In this document: positions 36,544-43,902 of the stretch, piece by piece
Layout: every line of letters starts with the position of its first letter
Numbering within the stretch: the stretch's first letter is position 1
Assembly: GCA_902388495.1 (NCBI GenBank)
Contig: CABMPP010000006.1
Coordinates: 62,001 to 126,000 of the forward strand
DNA: 64,000 nucleotides
Source of the DNA: an uncultured Bacteroides sp.
Lineage (GTDB): Bacteria; Bacteroidota; Bacteroidia; Bacteroidales; Bacteroidaceae
Reading direction: 5' to 3'
Translations under genes and position numbers: made by a program
The notes under the pieces: model-generated
Databases searched by the model: none
What the model was told of the DNA's origin: nothing
What the model saw: only the letters and a program-made list of their open reading frames with translations

Positions 36544-37794
36544 ATGAAACATATTATTATATTGGGTGACGGCATGGCCGACTGGCCTGTGAAAGCCTTG
36601 GGCAACAAGACTTTGTTGCAGGCTGCCGACACACCTTGCATGGACAAGCTGGCACGCATGGGACGTGTGGGACGGTTGATGACCGTTGCCGAGGGTTTCC
36701 ATCCGGGCAGTGAAGTGGCGAATATGTCCGTCATGGGCTATAACTTGCCGAAGGTGTACGAAGGCCGCGGCCCGCTCGAAGCCGCAAGCATCGGTGTGGA
36801 CTTGCAGCCGGGTGAGATGGCGATGCGTTGCAACATTGTCTGCATCGAAGGCGATCTTATTAAGAACCACTCTGCCGGGCACATCACTACTGAAGAGGCC
36901 GATGTATTGATACAATACCTGCAAGAACAATTAGGCGACGAACGTGTGCACTTCTATACCGGTGTACAATACCGCCACCTGCTGGTGATAAAAGGCGGAG
37001 ACAAACGCATAGACTGCACCCCGCCGCACGATGTTCCGTTGAAACCTTTCCGCCCGTTGCTGGTGAAGCCTGCGGAGGGCACGGAGAACATCACCGTTCC
37101 CGAAGGCGGAGCAGACCTTACCCCCAGTCAGACGGCCGACCTGATTAACAGCCTGATTCTTCGTTCGCAAGAACTCTTGAAGAACCATCCCATCAACCTG
37201 CAGCGTATCGCCGAAGGCAAAGACCCTGCCAACAGCATCTGGCCCTGGAGCCCCGGTTACCGTCCGCAGATGGAACGCCTCTCCGACAAATTCCCGCAAG
37301 TGGAACGCGGTGCCGTGATTTCTGCCGTAGACCTGATTAACGGCATCGGCTACTATGCCGGACTGCGCCGCATCACCGTAGAAGGTGCCACCGGCCTTTA
37401 CGACACCAACTACGAAAACAAGGTAGCCGCCGCCCTCGATGCCCTGAAGACCGACGATTTCGTCTATCTCCATATCGAAGCCAGCGATGAGGCCGGTCAC
37501 GAGGGAAACATCCCCTTAAAGATAATGACCATCGAGAACCTGGACAAGCGTGCCGTCGGCCCTATCTATGAAGCAGTGAAAGATTGGGATGAGCCCGTAG
37601 CCATCGCCGTGCTTCCCGACCATCCCACCCCCTGCGAACTTCGCACACACACCAACGAACCGATTCCTTTTCTCATCTGGTATCCGGGCATCGAGCCGGA
37701 CGAGGTGCAGAATTACGACGAAGTATCTGCCTGCAACGGCAGCTACGGACTGATGAAAGAAGACGAATTTATCAATGAATTTATGAAGCATTAG
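36544..37794 (+). CDS. ApgM-family phosphotransferase, probable homoserine kinase
   Basis: 416 aa from MKHIIILGDGMADW. By family it is a cofactor-independent phosphoglycerate mutase of the archaeal (ApgM) type in the alkaline phosphatase superfamily, with metal ligands in ILGDGMADW, nucleophile Ser in GSEVANMSVMGY, and EASDEAGHEG and LPDHPTPCELRTH near the end. No classical GHMP-type thrB gene is present between thrA and thrC. Members placed in thr operons of Bacteroidetes and some other groups are thought to be the missing homoserine kinase. That function is inferred from context here. It starts 11 bp after the thrA stop. Confidence 0.85.
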   Translation: MKHIIILGDGMADWPVKALGNKTLLQAADTPCMDKLARMGRVGRLMTVAEGFHPGSEVANMSVMGYNLPKVYEGRGPLEAASIGVDLQPGEMAMRCNIVCIEGDLIKNHSAGHITTEEADVLIQYLQEQLGDERVHFYTGVQYRHLLVIKGGDKRIDCTPPHDVPLKPFRPLLVKPAEGTENITVPEGGADLTPSQTADLINSLILRSQELLKNHPINLQRIAEGKDPANSIWPWSPGYRPQMERLSDKFPQVERGAVISAVDLINGIGYYAGLRRITVEGATGLYDTNYENKVAAALDALKTDDFVYLHIEASDEAGHEGNIPLKIMTIENLDKRAVGPIYEAVKDWDEPVAIAVLPDHPTPCELRTHTNEPIPFLIWYPGIEPDEVQNYDEVSACNGSYGLMKEDEFINEFMKH

Positions 37795-37803
37795 CCCCCA
37801 TTC

Positions 37804-37852
37804 ATTAACTATCAATTATCAATTATCAATTATCAACTATCAACTATGAACT
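37804..37852 (+). repeat. Heptamer tandem repeat running into the thrC start codon
   Basis: Seven 7-bp units: ATTAACT, three ATCAATT, two ATCAACT, then ATGAACT. The ATG of the last unit (37846) is the thrC start codon. The array fills the gap between the apgM-like gene and thrC. Confidence 0.85.
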
Positions 37853-39147
37853 ATTATAGTACCAACAAACAAGCCCCCGAAGCTACCCTTGAAGAAGCCG
37901 TAGTGCGCGGACTTGCCGCAGACAAAGGACTTTTCATGCCCTTTACAATCAAACCCTTACCGCAAGAGTTTTACGACAGTATCGATACGCTTTCCTTCCA
38001 GGAGATAGCCTATCGCGTGGCAGACGCCTTCTTCGGCGAAGACGTCCCGGCCGACGTGTTGAAACAGATTGTGTACGACACGCTGAACTTCGATGTTCCC
38101 CTCGTGCCGGTTACGGAAAACATCTACTCCCTTGAACTGTTCCATGGCCCCACGCTTGCCTTCAAGGATGTAGGCGGCCGCTTCATGGCGCGTCTGCTGG
38201 GCTACTTCATCAAGAAGGAAGGCAAGCGGCAGGTCAATGTCCTCGTAGCCACTTCCGGCGATACGGGCAGCGCCGTTGCCAACGGTTTCCTGGGTGTGGA
38301 AGGCATTCACGTCTATGTACTCTACCCGAAAGGGAAAGTCAGCGAAATCCAGGAAAAGCAGTTCACCACGCTGGGGCAGAACATCACCGCCCTCGAAGTG
38401 GACGGCACGTTCGACGACTGCCAGGCATTGGTAAAGTCCGCTTTCATGGACCGCGAGTTGAACGAGCACCTGCAACTGACCAGTGCCAACTCCATCAACG
38501 TGGCCCGCTTCCTGCCGCAAGCGTTCTATTACTTCTATGCATACGCCCAACTGAAACGTGCCGGACGTGCCGATAACGCCGTCGTCTGCGTGCCCAGCGG
38601 CAACTTCGGCAACATCACTGCCGGTCTCTTCGGCAAGCGCATGGGGCTGCCCGTGCGTCGTTTCATTGCCGCGAACAACCGCAACGACATCTTCTATCAA
38701 TACCTGCAGACGGGTGTTTACGCGCCCCGCCCCAGCATCGCCACCATTGCCAATGCCATGGATGTGGGCGATCCCAGCAACTTTGCCCGCGTACTCGACC
38801 TTTACGGAGGCAACCATGCCGCCATCTCTGCCGAGATCAGCGGTGCCACCTATACCGACAGTCAGATTGCTGAAACCATGCAGGCCGTCTGGAAGCAAGA
38901 CCACTACCTGCTCGATCCCCACGGTGCCTGCGGTTTCCGTGCCTTGACCGAAGGTCTGCAACCCGGCGAAACGGGCGTATTCCTGGAAACGGCACATCCG
39001 GCAAAGTTCAAGGATACGGTAGAGAAGATTATCGGCGAAGCCGTTGAGATTCCGGCGAAGCTGCAAGCCTTTATGCAGGGCGAGAAGAAGAGCCTGCCGA
39101 TGTCGAAGGAGTTTGCAGACTTCAAGGGGTATTTGATGAAGGTATAG
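37846..39147 (+). CDS. thrC: Threonine synthase
   Basis: 433 aa. PLP enzyme converting O-phosphohomoserine to threonine. N-terminal cap YYSTNKQAPEATLEEAVVRG; PLP-Lys in HGPTLAFKDVGGRFMA; phosphate-binding TSGDTGSAVANGF; VPSGNFGNITAGL; C-terminal DPHGACGFRAL. Class II-type, full length. Its start lies inside a heptamer repeat array, so repeat-number change would alter the translation initiation region. Confidence 0.97.
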   Translation: MNYYSTNKQAPEATLEEAVVRGLAADKGLFMPFTIKPLPQEFYDSIDTLSFQEIAYRVADAFFGEDVPADVLKQIVYDTLNFDVPLVPVTENIYSLELFHGPTLAFKDVGGRFMARLLGYFIKKEGKRQVNVLVATSGDTGSAVANGFLGVEGIHVYVLYPKGKVSEIQEKQFTTLGQNITALEVDGTFDDCQALVKSAFMDRELNEHLQLTSANSINVARFLPQAFYYFYAYAQLKRAGRADNAVVCVPSGNFGNITAGLFGKRMGLPVRRFIAANNRNDIFYQYLQTGVYAPRPSIATIANAMDVGDPSNFARVLDLYGGNHAAISAEISGATYTDSQIAETMQAVWKQDHYLLDPHGACGFRALTEGLQPGETGVFLETAHPAKFKDTVEKIIGEAVEIPAKLQAFMQGEKKSLPMSKEFADFKGYLMKV

Positions 39148-39204
39148 GAGTATTAGATTCAGGCACGGATTACACGGATTTCGCGGAAAGATTTTTTAGA
39201 CGCG

Positions 39205-39230
39205 GATTGAGCGGATCAATCCGCTCAATC
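39205..39230. terminator. Hairpin after thrC
   Basis: GATTGAGCGGA pairs with TCCGCTCAATC around TCAA (11-bp perfect stem). There is no immediate T-run in either direction, so it is a weak terminator candidate between convergent genes. Confidence 0.4.
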
Positions 39231-39245
39231 CCCTGACAACCTATC

Positions 39246-39701
39246 TCACAAGGCCCGTCCCGCCTTATAGGACTCAAACAGATAACTCGGGTTTTCGTAA
39301 TACATACTGCTGTTGTAATTATCCAGACTGTCCGAAATCCAAGAGTTATAGACTTCTATCAGCCCCTCAATGGCAGGTTTGTTCTCCCATTTGCAAACGT
39401 CAATAATCAGTCTGTGATAGACTTTTCCTATATCCCAATGGGTGGGAATGCGATATTGGCAGGCAGCCACATTGTCGAATGTTCCTTCCGAAATGCGGTG
39501 TTTATTGATTAACTCATGCGTTATCTTGTCTATGTTTTCGCTATGGTAAACATCCGCCAGGTCGTAAATATGTTCCAGTTCTTCTTTGCCGAGAGCATTT
39601 ACTATCACCTTTCGTTTATTCTTAGTCTGGCGTGCAATGTAGTCTATCAGGCTGCAAACAAAGAAAAGATCATTCTGTTTTTTATCTTCCCGTCCATTCA
39701 T
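39246..39701 (-). CDS. DUF3791-like accessory protein, partner of the DUF3990-like gene
   Basis: 151 aa, no signal peptide. The first ~75 residues (DLFFVCSLIDYIARQTKNKR…VIVNALGKEELEHIYDLADVYH) fit the small helical DUF3791 type. The second half (FDNVAACQYRIPTHWDIGKVYHRLI) is a helical extension. Its start overlaps the stop of the DUF3990-like gene by 4 bp (39698-39701), so the two are translationally coupled. Pairs of this kind are thought to behave like toxin-antitoxin modules; no direct evidence here. Confidence 0.6.
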   Translation of the reverse strand: MNGREDKKQNDLFFVCSLIDYIARQTKNKRKVIVNALGKEELEHIYDLADVYHSENIDKITHELINKHRISEGTFDNVAACQYRIPTHWDIGKVYHRLIIDVCKWENKPAIEGLIEVYNSWISDSLDNYNSSMYYENPSYLFESYKAGRAL

Positions 39702-40153
39702 TTCTTTACCTCCTCACTTCCTTTAAATGTCAGGCATTGTAACGCTTTTGGGGTACAAAAGTTGATCTGATGCGTGGGATATTTGAATTTCGCCAATACC
39801 CAGAATTGTTCCCTTGTCAATACTCCGTTTATGTAGTCGGAGATATAGTTGTAAATTTGGTCATCTGCCATTGCGCCGATAACGATATCGTAGTCGTGCG
39901 AGGTATTGTGGCGGCAAGCTACAATGAAATCAAGCCATTCTTCTGTCATTTCTTTGAAATGAAGAGTTTTCAGGGAGGAGTTCTCCTGATAATCGTAGAT
40001 GCTGACTATGGGGGTGGGATAGCGTTTGGACCATCGTTCGGCTTGTTCCTTTATTTCGGTGCAATAGAAGCCGCAGCCAAAGTCCTTGGCGAATTCTCCC
40101 TTTATGATTCGGGGAGTTTCTATTGCTTGGTAACCTCCGTGATATATTGTCAT
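39698..40153 (-). CDS. DUF3990-like protein, possible ADP-ribosyltransferase fold
   Basis: 151 aa. The N-terminal MTIYHGGYQAIETPRI and DFGCGFYCTEIKEQAERWS fit the H and Y motifs of ADP-ribosyltransferase-like proteins (RES/DUF3990 group). A glutamate triad member is not certain; LTREQFWVLAKF carries a candidate Glu. It is the upstream member of a coupled pair with the DUF3791-like gene. A toxin-like role is inference from fold and pairing. Confidence 0.6.
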   Translation of the reverse strand: MTIYHGGYQAIETPRIIKGEFAKDFGCGFYCTEIKEQAERWSKRYPTPIVSIYDYQENSSLKTLHFKEMTEEWLDFIVACRHNTSHDYDIVIGAMADDQIYNYISDYINGVLTREQFWVLAKFKYPTHQINFCTPKALQCLTFKGSEEVKK

Positions 40154-40251
40154 AAATTTGGTTGCTATAGGGGCTTTTCAGCCGTTCGTATCCTTGTTAA
40201 TCTGTTCACAAAGGTAGCTTTTTCTTTCGATAATACGCTAATTTGGAGTAA

Positions 40252-40299
40252 AGAAACGACCATCCCTGCACGCTGCATTGTGCCTGGATGGTCGTTTCT
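40252..40299 (-). terminator. Terminator of the HU-like gene
   Basis: 14-bp perfect stem (AGAAACGACCATCC at 40252-40265 with GGATGGTCGTTTCT at 40286-40299), 20-nt loop, T-rich on both sides. It lies just downstream of the HU-like gene, between it and the DUF3990-like gene. Confidence 0.75.
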
Positions 40300-40330
40300 C
40301 TTTTCCCTGACGGGGCTGACGGAGAGAGTG

Positions 40331-40876
40331 TTATCCCAACGGGTTTTCACTTTGGTCGCCGTCGCTGCCGCCACCGCCTTCACCGGAGCCGCCGCCTTGC
40401 TGGCCACCGCCGCCGGAGCCTCCGGGGCGTGCGGCTACTTTGTACTCCTGATAAGCCTTGACGCTGTTGTAGGTGAAGCCTTCTTCCACTACGCCGATGT
40501 TCTCGAATGAGAGTCCGTTCTTGATGGACGTCATCAGTTCCTTGCTGGGGGTGAAGATGACTTTGACGTTCTTCATCATGGTGGCGGCGTCGAACTTCGT
40601 GACGTCGTCCACGCCCTGGCTGCCGAAGCTGAGGCGGAGGGTGCCGAGTTCGCCCAGGCGGACGCTGTTGCCCTGCTGCAGCTCGTGGGGAATGCCGTCG
40701 CACACGAAGTTGAACGACGATTCCAGTTCCGTGGGGGCGGTGGTGGTGTTGCGGGTCACGACCTTGCACACGGCGCGCGTGTTGAGTTGGTTCACTACCG
40801 AGGGGATGGCGTACCATTTGCCCGGTTCATCTTTCTTTTGTGGGTTTGTTCTTTTGACAAGTTTAAATTTAGCCAT
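40331..40876 (-). CDS. HU/IHF-like DNA-binding protein with Gly-rich tail
   Basis: 181 aa. The HU-like core runs to about residue 125: an N-terminal strand-rich part (KFKLVKRTNPQKKDEPGKWY), a helical part (VNQLNTRAVCKVVT), then GNSVRLGELGTLRLSFGSQG, the HU beta-arm signature, with VDDVTKFDAATMMKNVKVIF after it. The last ~30 residues are a low-complexity Gly/Ser/Gln tail (GGSGGGGQQGGGSGEGGGG). Bacteroidales have many such HU-like paralogues of unknown role. Cytosolic. Confidence 0.85.
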   Translation of the reverse strand: MAKFKLVKRTNPQKKDEPGKWYAIPSVVNQLNTRAVCKVVTRNTTTAPTELESSFNFVCDGIPHELQQGNSVRLGELGTLRLSFGSQGVDDVTKFDAATMMKNVKVIFTPSKELMTSIKNGLSFENIGVVEEGFTYNSVKAYQEYKVAARPGGSGGGGQQGGGSGEGGGGSDGDQSENPLG

Positions 40877-40942
40877 AAGTTTGCTATGAATTAGTTAATA
40901 ATATTCCCCCTTTCGGGAGAGGGTTATCTTGGGTCTTAATCT

Positions 40943-41052
40943 GCATGCGGGAGGAGGCAAATCTGCATGCGGGTGCAGATTTTGCTCCTCCCGCATGCGG
41001 CAAAATTTCCTCCCGCATGCAGATTTGCCCGGATGCGGGAGGAGATTTTGCT
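40943..41052. repeat. 22-bp-period intergenic array with units in both orientations
   Basis: Units start at 40943, 40965, 40987, 41009 and 41031. The first two and the last read GCATGCGGGAGGAG-like; the third and fourth are the inverse (CCTCCCGCATGC). Period exactly 22 bp. It lies between the HU-like gene and the repeat lipoprotein gene, near the latter's 3' end. Confidence 0.85.
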
Positions 41053-41082
41053 ACGTTAGGGAGGCGGGATTGCACCGTGCCG

Positions 41083-42885
41083 TTACTTCGTTTTCGGGGT
41101 GCCCCAGATATCGCTGTGATAGCCGTCTTGTGGGTCAGCGTTGCTGATGTAGGCATCTTCAAAGCAATCCCAGGTGCTCCAAGTCCCATCGTCGGGGGCG
41201 TATTTCCAGAGTTCGGGGGCTTTGCCCGGAGAATCTGCCTCACTGCCGACTGATTCAAAACAGCTATCGAAGTTCATTTTTTTGCCTGCGAAGCGTTCTG
41301 CCATCTTGCTTTCTTCGCAGAATATCTGCTTGTTCAGCGTTGCTTTTTTGCACTCGTAGAAGCAGTTGGGAAAATTAGTCGCTTCCATATTCTTGTCGAA
41401 CAGCTTTGTGGGGATACTTTGCAGTGCTGAGCAACCGGAGAAGCAACTGCCGAAATTGGTCGCTTTTGTATTTTTGTCAAACAGCCCTGGGGGTATGCTT
41501 TGCAGTGCTGAGCAGGCGTAGAAGCAAATTTCGAAATTAGTCGCTTCCGTGTTTAGGGCAAATAGTCCGCCGGGTATATTTTCCAGTACTGAGCAGCCGT
41601 AGAAGCAGTAGCTGAAATCTGTCGCTTTCGTATTATTGGTAAACAGAGCTCCGGACACGCTTTTCAGTGTCGAGCAATCTCGGAAGCAACTTCCGAAATC
41701 AGTCACTCCCGTGTTCAGCAAAGGAGTCTCTATGCTTAGGAGCTTTGTACGATTGGTACCGGTATAGCTGTTTCTATACCAGTAGAAGTTCATTTCTGGT
41801 ATTTGTTGCATGGTTGCGTCCGGTTGGTTGGAGGAAATGGTGATGGTGTATTCACCTGCTTGCTCATAGGTATGCTTGAAGGCATCGGTGCTGCTGAGTC
41901 CGGTGCCATGGGGTACGAGGATTTCTTCTCCTCCTTCTTCCCACTTTACCTTGATGCCTGCCGGGGTGGAACCGGAGGTGGGGAAGGGGATGAAAAAGGT
42001 TTCGTTGGCTGCATTCGTCTTGATTTTGAAACTCATTACCGCCTGCGTATAGTCTTCGCTTGGAGTTTGCCAATCATTCCCGATGATGGTTGCGGTATAT
42101 CGATGCCCCTCTTCATACTTTTTGCCCGTTGTAGATTTCAACTTGGCCGTATAGACTTTATCTCCTACGAGCGATACGCTGAAGCTGCCGTTTGCCGGAA
42201 GCTCGGCAGGCTCGAAGCTTAGAAAGGCGGTCAGCGTACTCGTTTTGTTGTCGAACGTCACGGCGTCCTGCGCGAAATAGAGGCTCTGAGCTACGCAGTT
42301 GCTTGCCGACCATTGCAGTTGCTTCAACTTCCCTACTTTATCAGGAATGCCGCTCAGCTCGAACTTCATGATGCAGTTTTTCATCTGCAGCGTAAAGCCC
42401 TTCTCAAGCTCCGTTTCAGTTATACCTTCCGCTCCTAATGTTATGAATTTCTTCAAGTGATCGGTGCTTTTGTCTGCTGTTTGTATCTGCGTAGCGCCGT
42501 AAGAGGAGGGAGAGTAATAAATGTCATACGTCGCCGCGTCACTGTAGATCGTTATTTCAAAGTCGGCGGAGGGAGCTCCGTCTTCACCTTCATAAGTATA
42601 TGTATCGTAATAATACATGTCGCCGTTTCTATCATAGGCCTCTACACGCAGCTGATCCCCCTTCTGCCAGGTCAGTTCCAGTCGGTCGTCATCATAGGCC
42701 ACCCGGGTTTGTGCATCGTTCTTGTTTCCGGGCATGCTTACGCGCAGGGTTATCGTCTTCGGCTCGTTTCCGTCTTGGCCGTCCTGTGGGTTGTCAGTCC
42801 AATCTTCATTGGTGCAGCCTGTGGCTGCTGCCACGAATGCGGCGATGAGCGCCGCACATTTCAGGCAGTTTGAGATCTTCATCAT
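41083..42885 (-). CDS. Surface lipoprotein: fimbrillin-like domain plus 27-residue repeats
   Basis: 600 aa. Lipobox AATGC near residue 24. The next ~250 residues form a fimbrillin-like beta domain (DQLRVEAYDRNGD, FEITIYSDAATYDIYYSPSS, ANGSFSVSLVGDKVY). A middle part (PFPTSGSTPAGIKVKWEEGG) leads to four full and one partial 27-aa repeats of the form TxFxxCFxxCSxLxSIPxxLF, related to BspA-type or DUF285 repeats. It is likely displayed on the outer membrane surface, with the repeats for adhesion. It overlaps the upstream 71-aa gene by 4 bp. Confidence 0.8.
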   Translation of the reverse strand: MMKISNCLKCAALIAAFVAAATGCTNEDWTDNPQDGQDGNEPKTITLRVSMPGNKNDAQTRVAYDDDRLELTWQKGDQLRVEAYDRNGDMYYYDTYTYEGEDGAPSADFEITIYSDAATYDIYYSPSSYGATQIQTADKSTDHLKKFITLGAEGITETELEKGFTLQMKNCIMKFELSGIPDKVGKLKQLQWSASNCVAQSLYFAQDAVTFDNKTSTLTAFLSFEPAELPANGSFSVSLVGDKVYTAKLKSTTGKKYEEGHRYTATIIGNDWQTPSEDYTQAVMSFKIKTNAANETFFIPFPTSGSTPAGIKVKWEEGGEEILVPHGTGLSSTDAFKHTYEQAGEYTITISSNQPDATMQQIPEMNFYWYRNSYTGTNRTKLLSIETPLLNTGVTDFGSCFRDCSTLKSVSGALFTNNTKATDFSYCFYGCSVLENIPGGLFALNTEATNFEICFYACSALQSIPPGLFDKNTKATNFGSCFSGCSALQSIPTKLFDKNMEATNFPNCFYECKKATLNKQIFCEESKMAERFAGKKMNFDSCFESVGSEADSPGKAPELWKYAPDDGTWSTWDCFEDAYISNADPQDGYHSDIWGTPKTK

Positions 42886-43097
42886 TGCTCTACGGTTAGG
42901 ATGTCGTTAATCAAATCTTCCAAATCGCTGCTCGAGGCGCTGTTGTAGTTTCGTGTATTGCCGCTCGAGATGCTTCGGGTGGCGGAACCGCCGTCGTACA
43001 CGGGGTCCATGCTGGCCGCCATCACGCTTCCTTCGTTTTCCACCGCTATCACTTCGATGCAGGGAGCGGTGTACTTCTGTCTTTCTTTCTGTTTCAT
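42882..43097 (-). CDS. 71-aa protein coupled to the repeat lipoprotein
   Basis: 71 aa: MKQKERQKYTAPCIEVIAVE, then NEGSVMAASMDPVYDGGS and a Ser/Asn/Asp-rich tail ending LEDLINDILTVEQ. Many Bacteroidales operons begin with short proteins of the form K-Y-x-x-P-x-I-E-x-I-x-V-E…AAS; their function is unknown to me. The ATGA overlap with the downstream lipoprotein gene supports translation of both. Its upstream leader holds a strong hairpin and a 12-G tract. Confidence 0.6.
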   Translation of the reverse strand: MKQKERQKYTAPCIEVIAVENEGSVMAASMDPVYDGGSATRSISSGNTRNYNSASSSDLEDLINDILTVEQ

Positions 43098-43148
43098 ACG
43101 GATAATATGTTTAGAATGTTATACAAATGTTCTGGGGTGGGTATACGA

Positions 43149-43192
43149 AATCATCCGCAGGGCACGCTATGGGGCGTGCTCTGCGGATGATT
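43149..43192. repeat. Strong hairpin in the leader of the lipoprotein operon
   Basis: A 19-bp stem (43149-43167 with 43174-43192, one G-T pair) around TATGGG. A second small hairpin GGAGC/GCTCC lies just beyond, near 43200. It could be an attenuator or a mobile-repeat remnant; no T-run follows in the leftward direction. Confidence 0.6.
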
Positions 43193-43248
43193 CTTGTATT
43201 CGGAGCGTACGGCTCCGTATATTGAGAGTGAATAATATTTACATTAAC

Positions 43249-43260
43249 GGGGGGGGGGGG
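43249..43260. repeat. 12-G homopolymer tract
   Basis: Twelve consecutive G on the plus strand (C on the transcribed leftward strand), about 150 bp upstream of the 71-aa gene. Such tracts change length by replication slippage. Confidence 0.9.
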
Positions 43261-43384
43261 TAAACACCTTCCGGCAGCCTGGGCTGCAGGCTGTGAGGGT
43301 ATATCGCGTCCGGCGGTGTTGTTCATTGTCCTTGTCCTCTTCTTTATAAAGTACGACAAAGGTAGTTAAATATTCGGAATGTAT

Positions 43385-43699
43385 TCAGCTTTCTTCCGGT
43401 TTTTGTGCATTTATTCTTCCCATCTTATAATGATTGTTCCATAGTACCAGCACCTCGATCTGTAGCAGGCTGTGCCGGTAGAAGAGGGTGTAGTCGGGGT
43501 GGGGCGTGATGTAGCGTATATTCTCTGTTTCGGTCGGTTGCCCGATGAAAGGGTTCAGGCTGACGCGGTGCAGGGCGCCTTCAAGCAGTTGGAACATCAT
43601 CTTGCTGTACTGTTTGCTTTGATGCCTTTCCTGGGAAGAAAGCAGAAGTTCCTTCAAGGCTTCCTTCGCCAGGGGCGACCAGGTTACTTTTTTAGCCAT
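43385..43699 (-). CDS. RelE/ParE-type toxin
   Basis: 104 aa. The RelE/ParE fold signature is clear: WSPLAKEALKELLL (helices), LNPFIGQPTETENIRYI, the strand pair YTLFYRHSLLQIEVLVLWNN. It overlaps the upstream small gene by 16 bp. Functional target (gyrase or ribosome) unknown. Confidence 0.8.
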   Translation of the reverse strand: MAKKVTWSPLAKEALKELLLSSQERHQSKQYSKMMFQLLEGALHRVSLNPFIGQPTETENIRYITPHPDYTLFYRHSLLQIEVLVLWNNHYKMGRINAQKPEES

Positions 43700-43833
43700 G
43701 CTTCTACCTCCTTGCTGATGGTTATGTCCTCTTGTCCTTGCCCTTCGTCCAGTTGCCGGCAGGCTGTCCGGATGGCGTGGCGCAGCCGGGTGGAGAAGAC
43801 GAGGACTTCTTTTTCTTGTTTTGTTTTTGCCAT
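43684..43833 (-). CDS. Small antitoxin of the ParE-type pair
   Basis: 49 aa: MAKTKQEKEVLVFSTRLRHA, then a helical end (DITISKEVEAWLKK). It lies upstream of the toxin and overlaps it by 16 bp, as antitoxins usually do. It is shorter than typical ParD/RelB proteins, and no DNA-binding fold can be made out with certainty. Identity as the antitoxin rests on position. It is too short for many gene callers; a longer in-frame reading to 44352 is antisense to the EamA gene and not credible. Confidence 0.65.
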   Translation of the reverse strand: MAKTKQEKEVLVFSTRLRHAIRTACRQLDEGQGQEDITISKEVEAWLKK

Positions 43834-43902
43834 ATAGTCAATCTCCTTTGTACTAAAACATTTTAGGACTGTGAATTGTTTGAGCGGAAAAAAGGTAAGT
43901 TT

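Noticed and set aside
35685..36734. Long antisense frame over thrA
   Set aside because: Mirror reading of a GC-richer coding region; thrA is unambiguous.
37957..39066. 369-codon antisense frame over thrC
   Set aside because: Shadow of thrC; no recognisable domain.
43111..43359. 82-codon minus-strand frame spanning the 12-G tract
   Set aside because: It runs through two hairpins and the homopolymer (giving PPPP); more likely non-coding leader of the lipoprotein operon.
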